Notes under the pieces: generated by a model | Seen by the model: only the letters and a program-made list of their open reading frames with translations | Databases searched by the model: none | What the model was told of the DNA's origin: nothing | Shown: in pieces, positions 1 through 11,736 of the stretch | Numbering within the stretch: position 1 is the stretch's first letter | Layout: the number at the start of each line of letters is the position of its first letter | NCBI GenBank assembly: GCA_002794735.1 | Contig: NBAZ01000019.1 | Location: forward strand, 372,001-436,000 | Origin: Pyrrhoderma lamaoense | Taxonomy: Eukaryota; Basidiomycota; Agaricomycetes; Hymenochaetales; Hymenochaetaceae | Direction of reading: 5' to 3' | Length of the DNA: 64,000 nucleotides | Made by a program: the position numbers and the translations under genes

Positions 1-163
1 CCCGGACGTGTTCCAAATGCGCGACAAGGGCCTCAGTATCAGCAACGCCCTCTTTTGTCGTAAACGACCGTCTCGAAAGAGGAATCCTGGTCACTGGGGC
101 AGGCGCTGGCGAAGCCAAAGCGAGCAAAGGGAATAAAGCGAGAGATGCAAGTGTCAACTTCAT
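1..163 (-). CDS. Secreted aspartic protease (A1 family), N-terminal fragment
   Basis: The frame opens with ATG at 161-163 and stays open for 54 codons to the window edge, so only the beginning of the gene is present. The peptide starts MKLTLASLALFPLLALASPA, a clear cleavable signal peptide (Lys near the start, Leu/Ala core, small residues at the end). It is followed by VTRIPLSRRSF, which resembles the propeptide start of fungal pepsin-like proteases such as polyporopepsin. The catalytic DTG motifs would lie outside the window. A TATA-like stretch (TATAAAAA read on the minus strand, about 233-241) sits roughly 70 nt upstream of the ATG. The assignment rests on signal plus propeptide only, so another secreted hydrolase cannot be excluded. 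Confidence 0.6.
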   Translation of the reverse strand, partial: MKLTLASLALFPLLALASPAPAPVTRIPLSRRSFTTKEGVADTEALVAHLEHVR

Positions 164-1460
164 GCTTTGAGAGAGAGATGCCAGAACTCCACAAGTGGCC
201 CTGCCTTTCTCAAGGGTACATCTTAGCTCTCATTTTTATATGAAAGCAATACATGAGTGTACCGCAAGGCCATATTTCCGTATCATGTGCGCAGCCAACT
301 TCTTCATGGAAGAGGAATACTATTTATAGGTTTAGAAGGAGCGGACTGACCGACTACCGCGAGTTCTTCTCCCATACCCGGACTCAGAGTCCTAATGCTT
401 GGGTAAAGTAGTGTGTCATTTATAGCGAGATAAGAAGAAGCATGAGAATTCATCTGGTCGCTAAGCTTGAGGCTTCATAATTAGATGCAATTATCATGAG
501 GTATTCTAGATTCCTCCTCGTGGGTTCTTAAGGAAAAATAGTTATCGACCTCGTTCTGAGCCAAAATCAGCAGTATTGTGATTTCACCGCCGTTTCGCTT
601 GTTCTCATCGAGACCTTGATGTTCATCATTCAGAAGTAAGAAGCTAATGATCCTATGCGTAGCATGTGTTCATCGTAATATTGTTGACATACAACGGTGG
701 CTTTCTTTATGTGAATTCATCCGTGAGATACAAAATCTGTTGTTGGTTGCTAGATAGTTGAACTTCTTATGAGATTTCAACGAATGGTATATATGCAATA
801 AAGGAAATGAAAAGGCCCAGGGACATAAAATGAACTACTACTGTACTACAGATAGAAAAGATGCTGAATATCTCGCGACGTAGGCATTGAAACTCAGTCT
901 ATCGTATTGGAAAAGCCAAGGTCTGTTTTAGACTACCTACGAATAAGTTTCACATAAGCATGACCAAAGTAGGATGAATCGCTGAATGAGTGCCAGGTTC
1001 TTATTCCCTTTTATCTTACAAATCATACCACAAATTTTTTTATGATGATGAGCCCGATTATGCTCTTGACTAGATTAGACTAGACTACAAACTAACTAAG
1101 CGCGACAAAAATGCAATGCTATAAATACATCGGTGATGAGTGTATGAATGCTGGTAATCTACAAATGCAAGGTAAATAGCGAAAAAAAATCCAATGGTAT
1201 AAGTGTAAGTGCAGAGAAAAAACTGAAAAAAAAAAGTCGGAGCATCGATTGATATCGAGCGGCAATAGGTTTTTTGGACAGATCAACCTTGCCTAAAGTA
1301 AGATTAGACACCGTATCACGCTGAAGAATGATTTTTTAACATACCTGCTCCTCTTCGAACTCTGTGAAGGTGAGGCGTCACGTCTCTCTTCATGCTGGTC
1401 TCTTATTGCCTTGCTATCCTTCTCTTAAGAACAGAAGTAACTCCATTTCTGGCAGATCCA
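164..1460. other. Intergenic region between protease promoter and FunK1 3' end
   Basis: No supported coding frame. It should contain the minus-strand protease promoter at its left end and the 3' end of the FunK1 gene at its right end. The DNA is AT-rich with short A runs near 1183-1235. I see no RNA gene and no repeat. Confidence 0.5.
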
Positions 1461-4118
1461 TTATAATAAGACTCGCAAGATCGCATTGTGCACGTATTTG
1501 GGTCCAGTAAGACGAGCCGGCTTTGTCGTATCCTGCTCCACAGAATAGAAGAAAGCAACAAGAGCTTTACGGAAGGCTTTGATCAAAGTGATTTGCCACG
1601 TGAAAGCAGCAGGGACCTGCACAATGTATTCCTCGAATTGATTGAGGTCTTTTAAGAATCCCACACGCATTCCCATAGACATATCACCAGGGAATAGTTT
1701 AGTGAAATGACTCTTCTGATTAAGAGCTCTTTCCAAGGTCTCGTCGTCATCTGCAGCGGGTGACTTCTCATATATGAAAGCAGTCCAGACAATTATCCAC
1801 CACAGTGATTCCAAATCGTGAAGGTAGTTATGGTATATTCCGCCTTGGCATTCCCGAGTTCTCATCCCCTTTGTCTTGGGTGGCATCTTCTAGTACTTCA
1901 TCAACTGTAAGTTGTGGAGGTGTAAAATGGTATATCTGGCTTGCGATTTCTATGGCCATGAAATTTGGCGTCCCCTATTGATAAATATCATCAGAGAATG
2001 CACATAGAAATCAAGCTTTGTTATACGCACGGTTCGGATGTCGTGCACACCTCCCCACCCAACCTCCTTAGCATACTCGAAGTCCCCAATTAGGCCCGTG
2101 TCTCCTCAGTTACTGGATCTTTGTAAAGATACAAGTTGCCAACACTGATATCTCTATGCACCCAACCGGCTTCGTGCATAATAAGTAAGGCTATTGACAT
2201 TTTCGTCAGTTTCTTGGTTATGTATACTCAGATATAAAGACCACTTACTCATCAAAACATCGATCAAAACAGTATACATATCCCTCGTGTTCCTCAGCTT
2301 GTAGTAAGGGGTAGCAACCTCTTTATAAACAATCCTGTAATGATATCGGTGGTAGTATTGCGATCTCCGGTTTTTCTCGAGCGCAGCGACAAATTGCCGA
2401 TACTGCTTGTTCGTCTCAGACGAATGCCGAGACTTGACGGATTTGCTATTGACGGTGGTTCTAAATGAACCTTGACTGGGTGGAACAGGGAACACAAATG
2501 GAGAAGAAAGGTCAGGAGATTGACCACGGAGAATTGTGTTCCTTGTGTGGTCTTCGACACCGAAGGCCTTCACCCTCCCCCATGCTAATGGGTTAAGAGT
2601 ATGAGTTCTGAAGTATTCTCTCTTCTCGGGATCATTGACATCATTGCAGATCATGTCATGTATCCTATCCTCGGTGTGCCGCTCCTCTCCATGCCAGTAG
2701 TCCTTGATCACCACTTCCTCCCGTGCTCTCTTGAACCTTTTCGAGCACGCCATATCCGGGTACCAGAGCTCACAATACCTTCAGCCTTCTCTTTTGAGAT
2801 CAGATTATCTTCGCTCGTGTAGTAGTACTCGCCATCGATCTCAAATCTATATAAACGATTGCCATCTTCGAGCTTTGTATTCACTGTCATATCCCAACCA
2901 GCTCCTCTTTGCTAGCGAACGCCAGAGAAAGAAACATCCATATGAGCTCTTTATATTGCTTAGAGTATAAGTGTCAGGATTCGTAAGAATTCTCAAGAGT
3001 AACATATGATACTTACAGTCCGAAGATCGATTGTATCACAGGCTACAAGCATAGCCCGTGTAGCAGTCCATATCCTCAAGCTAGTGCCTTCAATATCGAT
3101 CCCATAGACATGTCTACGACTTGGATCAACTGCTAGAATATGTTGCATGCTATGTATCGTTTGTTGAATATTCTGTGTGGACAGTGAGCATTGTTTTCGT
3201 TTTAGTAGGAGGTAGACACGTATTGACTTACTTGAAAGACCATTTCAGCACCAGTTCCCGTCTTAAATTCTAATGCAACGGCTATGTTATACCAAAGCAC
3301 CTTGTCCGCATCGATTCTTCTGAATTTTGCAGTACCAAGTATCCGTCTGGTCTTGTAATGCTGTCCCTCATTGACCAAGGTATTGTGTTTCCATCGTTGA
3401 TGAGATTTAAGGTCGGCTCAACACTAGTCGAACTTGTCTCTTGGGCAGCTCGAATAATGGCATCGAAGATGTTCTTCAGAGGCTTGTTATAGACGACATT
3501 CTCACGAGTATTCTTGTATCTCAAGTGCTGAAATTCCTCCATACATAAGAACCTTCATACTCCTCTACAAGTGACCACTATCTATCAGAGAGTCTACGAT
3601 GCTTTCAATGTCAAATCCATGGCGAAGTGGAGGCATGATCGACGAAAAGAGCTCGAATGTTCCCCTTGGAACGGTTTTGCCCAGATCTTGCAGGATAGCA
3701 CTTCTCTGGTGCTCTGAGTATCCCGAGCAGTATTCCCAGTTGATCCAAGTGGCGCTTTTACAGGGGAATCCCTGGCTTGTTCAAGAGAGGTTGTCCTTGT
3801 CTCCTTGGAGTCTCAACCAACTGCGAACGTGCTTTGGCGTTTGGAGGGGTAGTTGGCCTCTTAAATGGCGACGATTGATATGATCCAGCACTACCCCTAC
3901 ACGTGATACTGGCCTGATTGATGGGGCGCTGTGTTTTTCAGTTTGTTTTGGGTATATTGGTACACTTGACGATGTAGTCGCCGCAAGTACTGCCTCGTTT
4001 TTTCGGGAGAAGATGTAGAGGGCACTGGATGATCTGATTGCGATGTATAATGGGATGCAATTGATAGCTCATGAGAGCTGTGCGAGGATGCACTCTCGGA
4101 ATTGGAATTAAGTACCAT
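1461..4118 (-). CDS. FunK1-type fungal protein kinase, multi-exon, frame-disrupted
   Basis: Minus-strand segments add up to a FunK1 kinase, the large fungal-specific protein-kinase-like family expanded in basidiomycetes. An N-terminal Ser-rich exon starts with ATG at 4118. A middle part contains RPDGYLVLQ (about 3340) followed by DADKVLWYNIAVALEFK (about 3255-3310). The catalytic loop reads HRDISVGNLYLYKD (about 2115-2165), followed in another frame by GDFEYAKEVGWGGVHDIRT (the D-F-E counterpart of the kinase DFG). The C-terminal exon contains HDLESLWWI (about 1795-1825), a family hallmark, and ends at 1461. Two one-base frame breaks are visible, near 2094-2096 and near 3325-3328, each beside a short homopolymer. 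The gene is either a pseudogene or affected by consensus errors. Exon limits are approximate and the 5' exon is the least certain part. Confidence 0.7.
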
Positions 4119-5590
4119 CTCAAAGATGTTGTGAGATGCTTGTTGTGTTGATAGGTAAGAGAATAGACGCGCAGACGCGCCGTAGTCACATATGATCGTA
4201 TCCGTGACACGCTTAAGAGTTACGTGTACTATATTACATTTACCAAATTTGGTAGTCAGATCTGTAAGGACTACTTAGTACGACCAATCCAGATACTCCT
4301 CATCTGGGAAACGATTCCAAATCCCATTTTCACCCCCTATTGATCTATTCAATCGATCTACAATCAAACCATAATAAAAACAATACATCAGATTTCTACG
4401 CCGACAGATGTCCAACCAACTTTCAAGCTCAAAAGTTCAAATTAACTACTTAAGCTTACAAATCTCACCCTTCCCCCCTACATCACGTAAGCACCTGTCT
4501 CCTTTTCTTCTTCCTAATAAATCAAAAAAGAAGGCCATCACCACTAAAGCTTATCATTATCATATACATAAGCACAGTCATAAAAATAGTCTTGGAGGCT
4601 CATAATGAAGTTAATGAGATAGTCACTACTTAGATATCGTAGATCGATGCTTAATAGGTAGTCTGTTGACTCTAACACATTTATATAAAAGTTTAGGAGT
4701 GTAGTTCCTAAGACTACAGGTTCAATATCAAGCAAACCTATAAAAAGGTTGATTTTGCACTGCTTACATATAGTGTATGTGTACATATCTAACTTATCAA
4801 CTAAATGTAAGTTACGAACAACTTCAAAGTGATCTTATAAATTTTTCCAATAACCTAAAGGGATATCTCAAGCTTTCCCTTCTATCCATATAAAAACAAT
4901 AAACTTCCGATCAATAAAAATTTTTTGTCTGAAATTTTCTTACCATAAAAATAGCACATTACGAAATTTCATCGAAATTTGTCTGTTCGACATCGTCCAA
5001 TATTTACTAGATGCCCTCTAACAATAGTTCTACGTAAAAGCTTTCAAGTCGTAATAGTGTATTGTTTTATGTAATACAACTTACGATGCCATCAGATAAA
5101 GAGTGGCCTCAAAGTCCAGAATCTCTCAGACACAACTCTCTCCTCGTATAAAACAATATTCTACAAGCCTACTCACATTATTCGCCACAGTAGACAGGCG
5201 AAGGTAAGCCTTCAATCTGTACGTCCACGAAGTTTTCCTTTTTAAAGCATAACATAAGTCAAATTTTCGTATCATGTAAACCTACAGGACATAAACGAGA
5301 TGCAACAAACACGAAACAAGATGCGAAATAAAACAAACTAAAAAGACATCGATTTCAGAGAGTTGGGGAGGGCATTAACAACACAACTGCAAAAGCGGGC
5401 TCGAACGCGAGAGAAGAAACAACAGGTGGGAGTATAAACCAAAGATCATAGCTAATTGAGAAAAAAAGAATGGAGAAGACATATGAAGCACTTCTAGAGC
5501 GACTTCTGTTCATAGTGGAGGGCATATTCAAGGAAAGAACCAAGGAAATAGTGAAATGAATAGGGAACAACCTCGCTATAGTTAAGTCAT
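4119..5590. other. AT-rich intergenic region
   Basis: Between the start of the FunK1 gene and the 3' end of the RNA-binding protein gene. It is low-complexity AT-rich DNA with stop codons in all frames. I see no gene, structured RNA or long repeat. The right part should hold the 3' UTR of the minus-strand RNA-binding protein gene. Confidence 0.5.
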
Positions 5591-8551
5591 TCATGCAGAT
5601 GGAGATACTGCCCTGTTCGTTGCAAACTTGAACTGTACAGGAGCACTATCCGTCATGCCTGTAGGACGCATAGGTTCCGCCGTGTTTAGTTCTAAGTTGA
5701 GAGAAGCTAAAGTACCATTCAGATCTTGAATGGTATCTTGGTCTCTGGTGGATGAAGCTTGTACTTGCGCCGATGAGGGTCGAGTAGAAGGCGAGTCTAC
5801 TAGCGCCCCGGGGGTACGATTAACGTGAAATGGTCTAGCAGTGCGATTTAAGTTGAAACCAAACATATCCTGATGTTGAGAAAGAGACGGCGTGTTACTG
5901 CGTCCTGACATGGACGAAGGTGACAACCGTTCATTTGGGAGGCCATTTTCACCAACTTTCACGTTACCGTTATATCGCTGAGGGTGTACGTGGCCCTCTC
6001 GGAGGCCACTGTCATTGACTATCGAAGTCTCTCGGTCGGCCAGAATTTGGTTGAATATATTAGGGTCAGGAGAAAATGGTGAGAAATTGGAGAATGAACC
6101 ACTGCGTTGTCCGTTCATATTGGCGAGCATGCTGTCAGGAACTGAAGCCGTATAAGGATTCAGAAAGCTGCTTTCATGACTCTCGTCATGATGTCTGTTT
6201 ACTGAATATCCTTGATTGGGACCCTGCAGATAGTCAGGATTGAAGTTCGCATTCGCGTTCGCGTTCAATCCTGCCTGATTTGGGTGGCTATAGCCGAGCT
6301 TTTGAAGAATCTCAAGTGCTTGCTCTGCAGTCACTTGGATGTTTCCTCCAAGATTTCCAAAGCTGGATTGAGTAGCTTGTGCTTGTGCCTGAGCAGCAGC
6401 CTGGGCAGCAGCTTGAGCTGCCTTGTCTGTGAAAATTCGTCAGTAAGATTATCTCTCTCTAAAAACTGAAGTTACGAACATTGACTTCTCCCCAGCTGAG
6501 TCTTATCCGACTACCGCCAATAGGAAAACCTTGCATCCTCTCGATCGCCCGTTCGGCATCTGCTTTACGTACGAATTGAACGAAACCACAATGTTTGCCC
6601 GCCGGCACTTTAACCTATCAATAGAGTGAGTTCCGAGAGTCATTGCCACTAGTAAACTTAACTTACATAGTGTATATCCCCGAATGGAATAAAAAAGGTC
6701 CTAAGGGTCTCCTCGGATATAAGTGGGGAAAGTCCACCAACAAAAACCTGTCCGAGTGTACGTTATTGAATAACATTATTGTTGGTGGCAAATGGATGCA
6801 CTTACTGTGGTATTATAAGGATCTGTAGACGACAATTGTTCACCATTTGGACCGATGAGATTTCCTAGAATGGCCCTTGCTTGCGCCTGATGCTTCCACG
6901 ACTCGTCAAGTTTTTGTTGGTCCATTACAAGCGGAGCCGTAATAGACGACAAAACCTGACCTGTTTGTTTGGAATCAGTCAGCGAAGCCTTGTTTATGAG
7001 TTGCGCTAGGATTTCAATCGCATTAGCTGAGGAACCGCCATTTGTGCTACCACCAGAAACGGAACTTGCGGTAGATGATTCGGTCATTGCAGGTAACGAG
7101 CTTGCACTTGACACTGAATTATTCGACCTTGACGCTGGAAATGAGATACCACCGTTATAGGTCTGCTGTAACAAACTGTCGACCGTCTGAGCCAGATTTC
7201 CGTCAAAGGGGTTCTGAGCGGGAGAGGTAGTTCCAGGGGCTTTGAACTTTGCAGTAGCCGGCGAAATCCTCATGGGTCGAGAAAGGCAGTATAAGCCATG
7301 CATCTCTATGAGGGCCCGTTGTTGATCACTTTCATCGGTAAACCTTACAAAACCATAACCTCTTGATACACCAGTGACAGGATCCAGCATGATCTTTGCG
7401 CTCTTGCAACTGTAAAACGGACGTATCAACTTTGGCGCCCGGTCATTGCGCAAACCCAAAACTGGGTTGCGGAATACAGCTACAAGATCGGAATTTGACG
7501 TCTCAGGAGCTAAGTCACCCACAAAAATGCTATATTCTTTTTGTGACTGAGGATTAGTGGTATTTGTGGGTGTCGTGGTTGTTGCTGGATATGATTGTAC
7601 CACTGGTGTGGGAGAAGGTGATGATGCCCAGTTAAGTAAGAAAGGCTTGTTTGAGTTTGGTAGAATAGGTTGTGTGCCACTCGCTGTAGCATTGTTGATC
7701 TGGGCAAGGACACCAGCTGCATGCTGGGGAGTTGGGAATGTGATAAAACAGTACCCTGGATTATTTGCTTGTTGTCCATTCACACTTTCCGTAGGAGTGT
7801 GTGGTATCTTGACATGGGCTTGATCCCATCCCATGATACCACACACCTGTCTTGCATACTCCTCGTCCATCCAAGGTTCGAGTTCTCCCCACCAAAGAGT
7901 GGATTGAGTGGATGGTTTGCTGTTTTGTTGCGCTGATGTGCGGGCTGTGGCGAGCACAGAGTCGAAAGACGGGACAGGTAGAGAAGCCAGAGCTGCGGGA
8001 ATAAGAGTGGTGGTTGCGGTACTAGGGTGGTTAAGTATTGGTTCAGAAGGATCTCGTTGGTGACTCAGGACGTTGAGGTGGGTGTAGTTGCTACCTGTGG
8101 TGCTGCCTTGCTCCGGTATTCTGCCACTGGAAAGACTACTGTGTTGGTGGTTAAAGGATGAGATAGGACTGGATCCAGTTATAGATGCCACCTGAGCATT
8201 ATTATTACCATTCATAGAATGTAGTGACGAGTTCCTATTATGGGCATCAGTTGGTGAAAGTGGTGCGGTCGGCCTCGTCCATAATGTATCCAAGCTGTGG
8301 GTAGCTATTGTTTGATCAATGGCCGGGAAAGTCCAGGCATCGCTTCCAAGCTCGCAATCATCCTGAAACCGTTGAAGATCCTTGTTATTACTAGCCCTCG
8401 GTGGATCATTAGTTCCTATGGGTGAGGTGCTTAAACGATGTTCGGATGCTGCGGAATGAATGAGGGGTCGATATTCATAAGCTCCTGCTCCTACTCCTCG
8501 GGATATATCCATTGCAGAAACTCGATCCGGAGAAGATTCGTGACGGAGCAT
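5591..8551 (-). CDS. Three-RRM RNA-binding protein, Nam8/Ngr1/Csx1 type
   Basis: A gene of four exons reading 8551-6806, 6747-6667, 6614-6476 and 6426-5591. All introns are GT..AG and the spliced length is 2,802 nt, an exact multiple of three (933 residues). Exon 1 carries a Ser/Pro/Asn-rich N-terminus, a degenerate RRM1 starting LWWGELEPWMDEEYARQ, and RRM2 with RNP2 SIFVGDLAP and RNP1 RGYGFVRF. RRM3 is assembled across exons 1-3, with VFVGGLSP right at the exon 1/2 junction and GFVQF in exon 3. The C-terminus is Gln/Ala-rich, then Asn/Ser-rich. This RRM order matches yeast Nam8/Ngr1, fission yeast Csx1 and plant UBP1-like proteins, which bind mRNA and affect splicing or stability. The last donor (C before GTAACT at 6475) was chosen because it keeps the frame. 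The exact orthologue is uncertain. Confidence 0.9.
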
Positions 8552-10226
8552 TTTAGGTAGACGTATGGATCTGTAGTTTTATCTGTAAAATGATGTATAA
8601 AATATGGGAAGAAGTAGTAAAGTGGTTAATTGATATTTATATAGATATGATTTTATGCGCTCTGTTTTAGCAGAATAGTGATAAGTTTGTAAGATCGAAA
8701 GCTGTGAGATGAATAAAAAGGGATCTTTAGCGTGAATATTGGAAATTCGACAGCAAATATGAAAAGAACAAGAGGAAACGAAAACAGATAACAGAGAAAA
8801 CGAGTCAAAGCTAACTGCAGGACGAAAGCGAGACAAAGAGATAAATTTGGAAAGAAAACGACAAACTATGAGATAATTTGTCTACTGGCTGGATGGGAGT
8901 GAGGTATAGTCTTGAGAGAAGCGTGTGTGGATGTTTTGTACACGACCGAGTCTCAGAATGGGTGGATGGAGGGCGTCGAATAAAGGAGTGAAGGGAGGGA
9001 CTCAAAACTAGATCGCTCCAATTAGCACTGAATGCCGAAGTAGCGTGGTAAGTATTTTCCCGATCCGAGCCCCTCATTTAAGGCGTCCACAGCCGGGGAA
9101 TGGTGCCAATCGATAAAAGGGACAGGATCTTGAATTTATCAGCAGAGACGAGTGCTCATTTCCAGTCCTTTCCAATTCTTTTTTGCGAAGAAAATGCACC
9201 TAAACATTATGCATTCCTCTGTGGGTCCACACCCTCGGTGTTTTACTTTTCCCATCAATTGTGGACCAACAAAAGATTCAGACGCGTATGTAAAGAAAAA
9301 GTGAACATCATCTCCCTTTGTATCGATTTTTTTTTGCCTTTTTTTTGCAGAAAAAAATCGTCTTGGCTGTGCGATCTCACTCATCCATCTCGATGCACAC
9401 CACTGAAATTTTTAGTTCTCACTCCGTTTATCATGGGCCGAAACTTGAGTTATCTAATGTAGAAATCACACGTATTGTAATTCACTTCACATAACTTTGT
9501 TCCTGTTGTTGGCTCGCTTCGAGTACGGGCCATGTTTAGAAAGGGAAACAAGACAAAAGTATCTGCGGTAGATACATGCTTAGGCGTTGTCTTACATCAC
9601 AATTTAAAAAAATAAAGGCCTTCTGTGGATCTTGTGAACCGAACAAGAACAATACTCTAGAGACATCAGCCTATGCTCATACCTACAGCGACAGACTCCG
9701 ATGTGATAACTCAGAGTAACATGCTTCAGCATGTTTCTAGAAGGTCCGGACAGTATCTTTTAGGACGGTGTCGCCATTATCCTATTAACCGAAAGCGCAT
9801 CAACTGCCCTGGTACCCAACGTTGTAAGAGATTAATCTAGTTCCAGGCATCTTCGGCTAAGTAGTCTCACCGAGTAAACCCTGACAATAGAGGAAGTGGC
9901 CACAATAGTAATCCTTCAAACTTCGAACAATACGTTCATTTCCTCATCTTCAAGTCATGAGAAACATAGGCGTAACATAACCGGATAACAGTAAAAACAT
10001 GATAACGTACAAAGTACATGATACAGGCATAGGGTAAAACAAACAGGACGAACCATCTCGAGATCTCGAGTAAAAATAGAACAAGAGCTCAAACGTGCAA
10101 TCGTACAAGGGGAAAGGTAGAAAATCACAAAAAACAGGGCATTAGTCATAAATAACACCAAAACTGGCCTGATCTAGCCCGAGGGCTATCCTAAAAGAGG
10201 TATAATAGCAGATGGTCACGATAAGT
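8552..10226. other. Intergenic region: RRM-gene promoter and stomatin 3' flank
   Basis: The left part, 8552-9080, is strongly pyrimidine-rich when read on the minus strand, as expected for the promoter and 5' UTR of the RNA-binding protein gene. The rest shows no supported frame. A perfect 14-nt palindrome, CTCGAGATCTCGAG, lies near 10057-10070 in the 3' flank of the stomatin gene. No RNA gene was recognised. Confidence 0.5.
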
Positions 10227-11736
10227 TTACACATCTGCTATGCTGCTCAAGATTGCAGCCCGAGATGCACCACTAGCTGATAAATCTCCACCGTCACTGA
10301 AGTTACTTGGTCCTGCACCACTGCTTCCTGCCATCTGACCGATTACATCACTCTGGAGCTGCATTGGTACAAATACGACTTTGCTAGACGCCGTCTTCGC
10401 CATTACCTGCAGTGCTTCAAGTTGACGAATCTGCATAGCAGCCGGAGAAGCAAGAATATCTGCAGCTTGACGCATGAGACGCGCAGCGTCAACTTCTGCT
10501 CGAGCAGCGATGACCTTCGATTCACCGATACGTTTCTGCTGAGCTGCGGATGAAAGCGAGGCCGCAACTTCGGGAGAGAAAATAATATCTTTGATCCTGA
10601 AAGTCGGGCGTCAAGAAAATTGGTTTGCTACAACAACAAATTATCACTTACAGAATACCCTCGATAGCAACACCCCATTTCTGAAAGACGTGCAATCATG
10701 CTCAGACCTCGTCAAGCGAAACGGGTGATATACATCAAACTCACATCCGCGACATCGCCGACAATCTCGGCGATCTCAAAAGCGATAGCCTCACGTTCAG
10801 TAACAACGCTCTGTACTGCTCGCGCTCCTACAACATGACGCAACGTAGTCTGTGCACGTTCAATCAACGCTGTACGCAAGTCAGAGATCCCGAAAGCGGC
10901 CCGGTACGGGTTAGTAATCTGGAAGTATATGACGGAATCACTAAAGGCAAGATAAATAAGACTTTTGAAACTCGAATAACCAAAGTTAGACATACATCTC
11001 TACGTTGACATTGTCACGCGTGATGACCGTCTGTCTGCCAATTGGGCTGATTTGGATCTTGACATCTACAATACGGAGTGATTCCGTGCAGACATTCACT
11101 TGGACTAAACCCGGGTCTACAGCTTTGTAAAACTGTCCGAATCGTGAGACCAAGCCGACAGAACCTGATGAAAGAAAGAGTTATGTCCCATGTTCGCTCT
11201 GGTCTTTGACAAAGACAGACGTTACGAACCTTGGTTTACGTTTCGGAAGGGGTTGGGACAAGGACAGCATGGGAATGCTCCGAGGAAGCCAACACAACTT
11301 CCCAGAGTATTCAGTAGAGATCCATAAATACCATGTGTGACCTGGGTGAATTCATAAGCTTCTTATTTGACACTTGGATCTCTCCTTTGCATACCTCTCC
11401 TGTTCCAAGATCTTGAGCATATGATTGCTAAATATATGTTAGATTATAATATATTTGCATGAGCAATAAATCAATATACCTGCATCTCACTGCGCTTAAG
11501 CGGCTGGACAGTGATAATGTTCCTTTCACCAGGTTGCCTTTTACCTACGTTGGGATGATGGTCTGCAGTAACTTTGTTAACGATACAATATATACTTCTT
11601 GTTAGGGTATACTATAAAGTATCTTCTAGTGTGAAAACGTACCAGGCGGAGCATCATGGTCGACGACGTTTCCATGGGATCCGTTCGGGGAAGGAATACG
11701 GTCCTTTCGGTCAAGTCCAAGTCCGTTTACTGACAT
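10227..11736 (-). CDS. Stomatin-like SPFH/Band-7 membrane protein
   Basis: A spliced minus-strand gene. The ATG at 11734-11736 begins MSVNGLGLDRKDRIPSPNGS and the stop is at 10227-10229. Exons read in order give a hydrophobic, Cys-rich segment (LGSCVGFLGAFPCCPCPNPF) for membrane association. The Band-7 core follows: GSVGLVSRFGQFYKAVDPGL, VKIQISPIGRQTVITRDNV, YFQITNPYRAAFGI, RAQTTLRHVVGA, then KWGVAIEGILIKDI. After that come an Ala/Glu-rich helix (SSAAQQKRIGESKVIAARAE) and a short variable tail. This is the standard architecture of fungal stomatins, which oligomerise at membranes and scaffold microdomains. The introns are short GT..AG ones. I chose this start because the Met lies just upstream of the first donor and no upstream in-frame Met is needed. 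Confidence 0.9.

Noticed and set aside
9100..9462. 120-codon plus-strand frame between two genes
   Set aside because: Low-complexity, contains homopolymer-encoded Phe/Lys runs, no family signature, and sits in a promoter-like region.
10057..10070. 14-nt perfect palindrome CTCGAGATCTCGAG as a regulatory site
   Set aside because: It lies in the 3' flank of the stomatin gene with no partner motif, and a single palindrome of this length can occur by chance.
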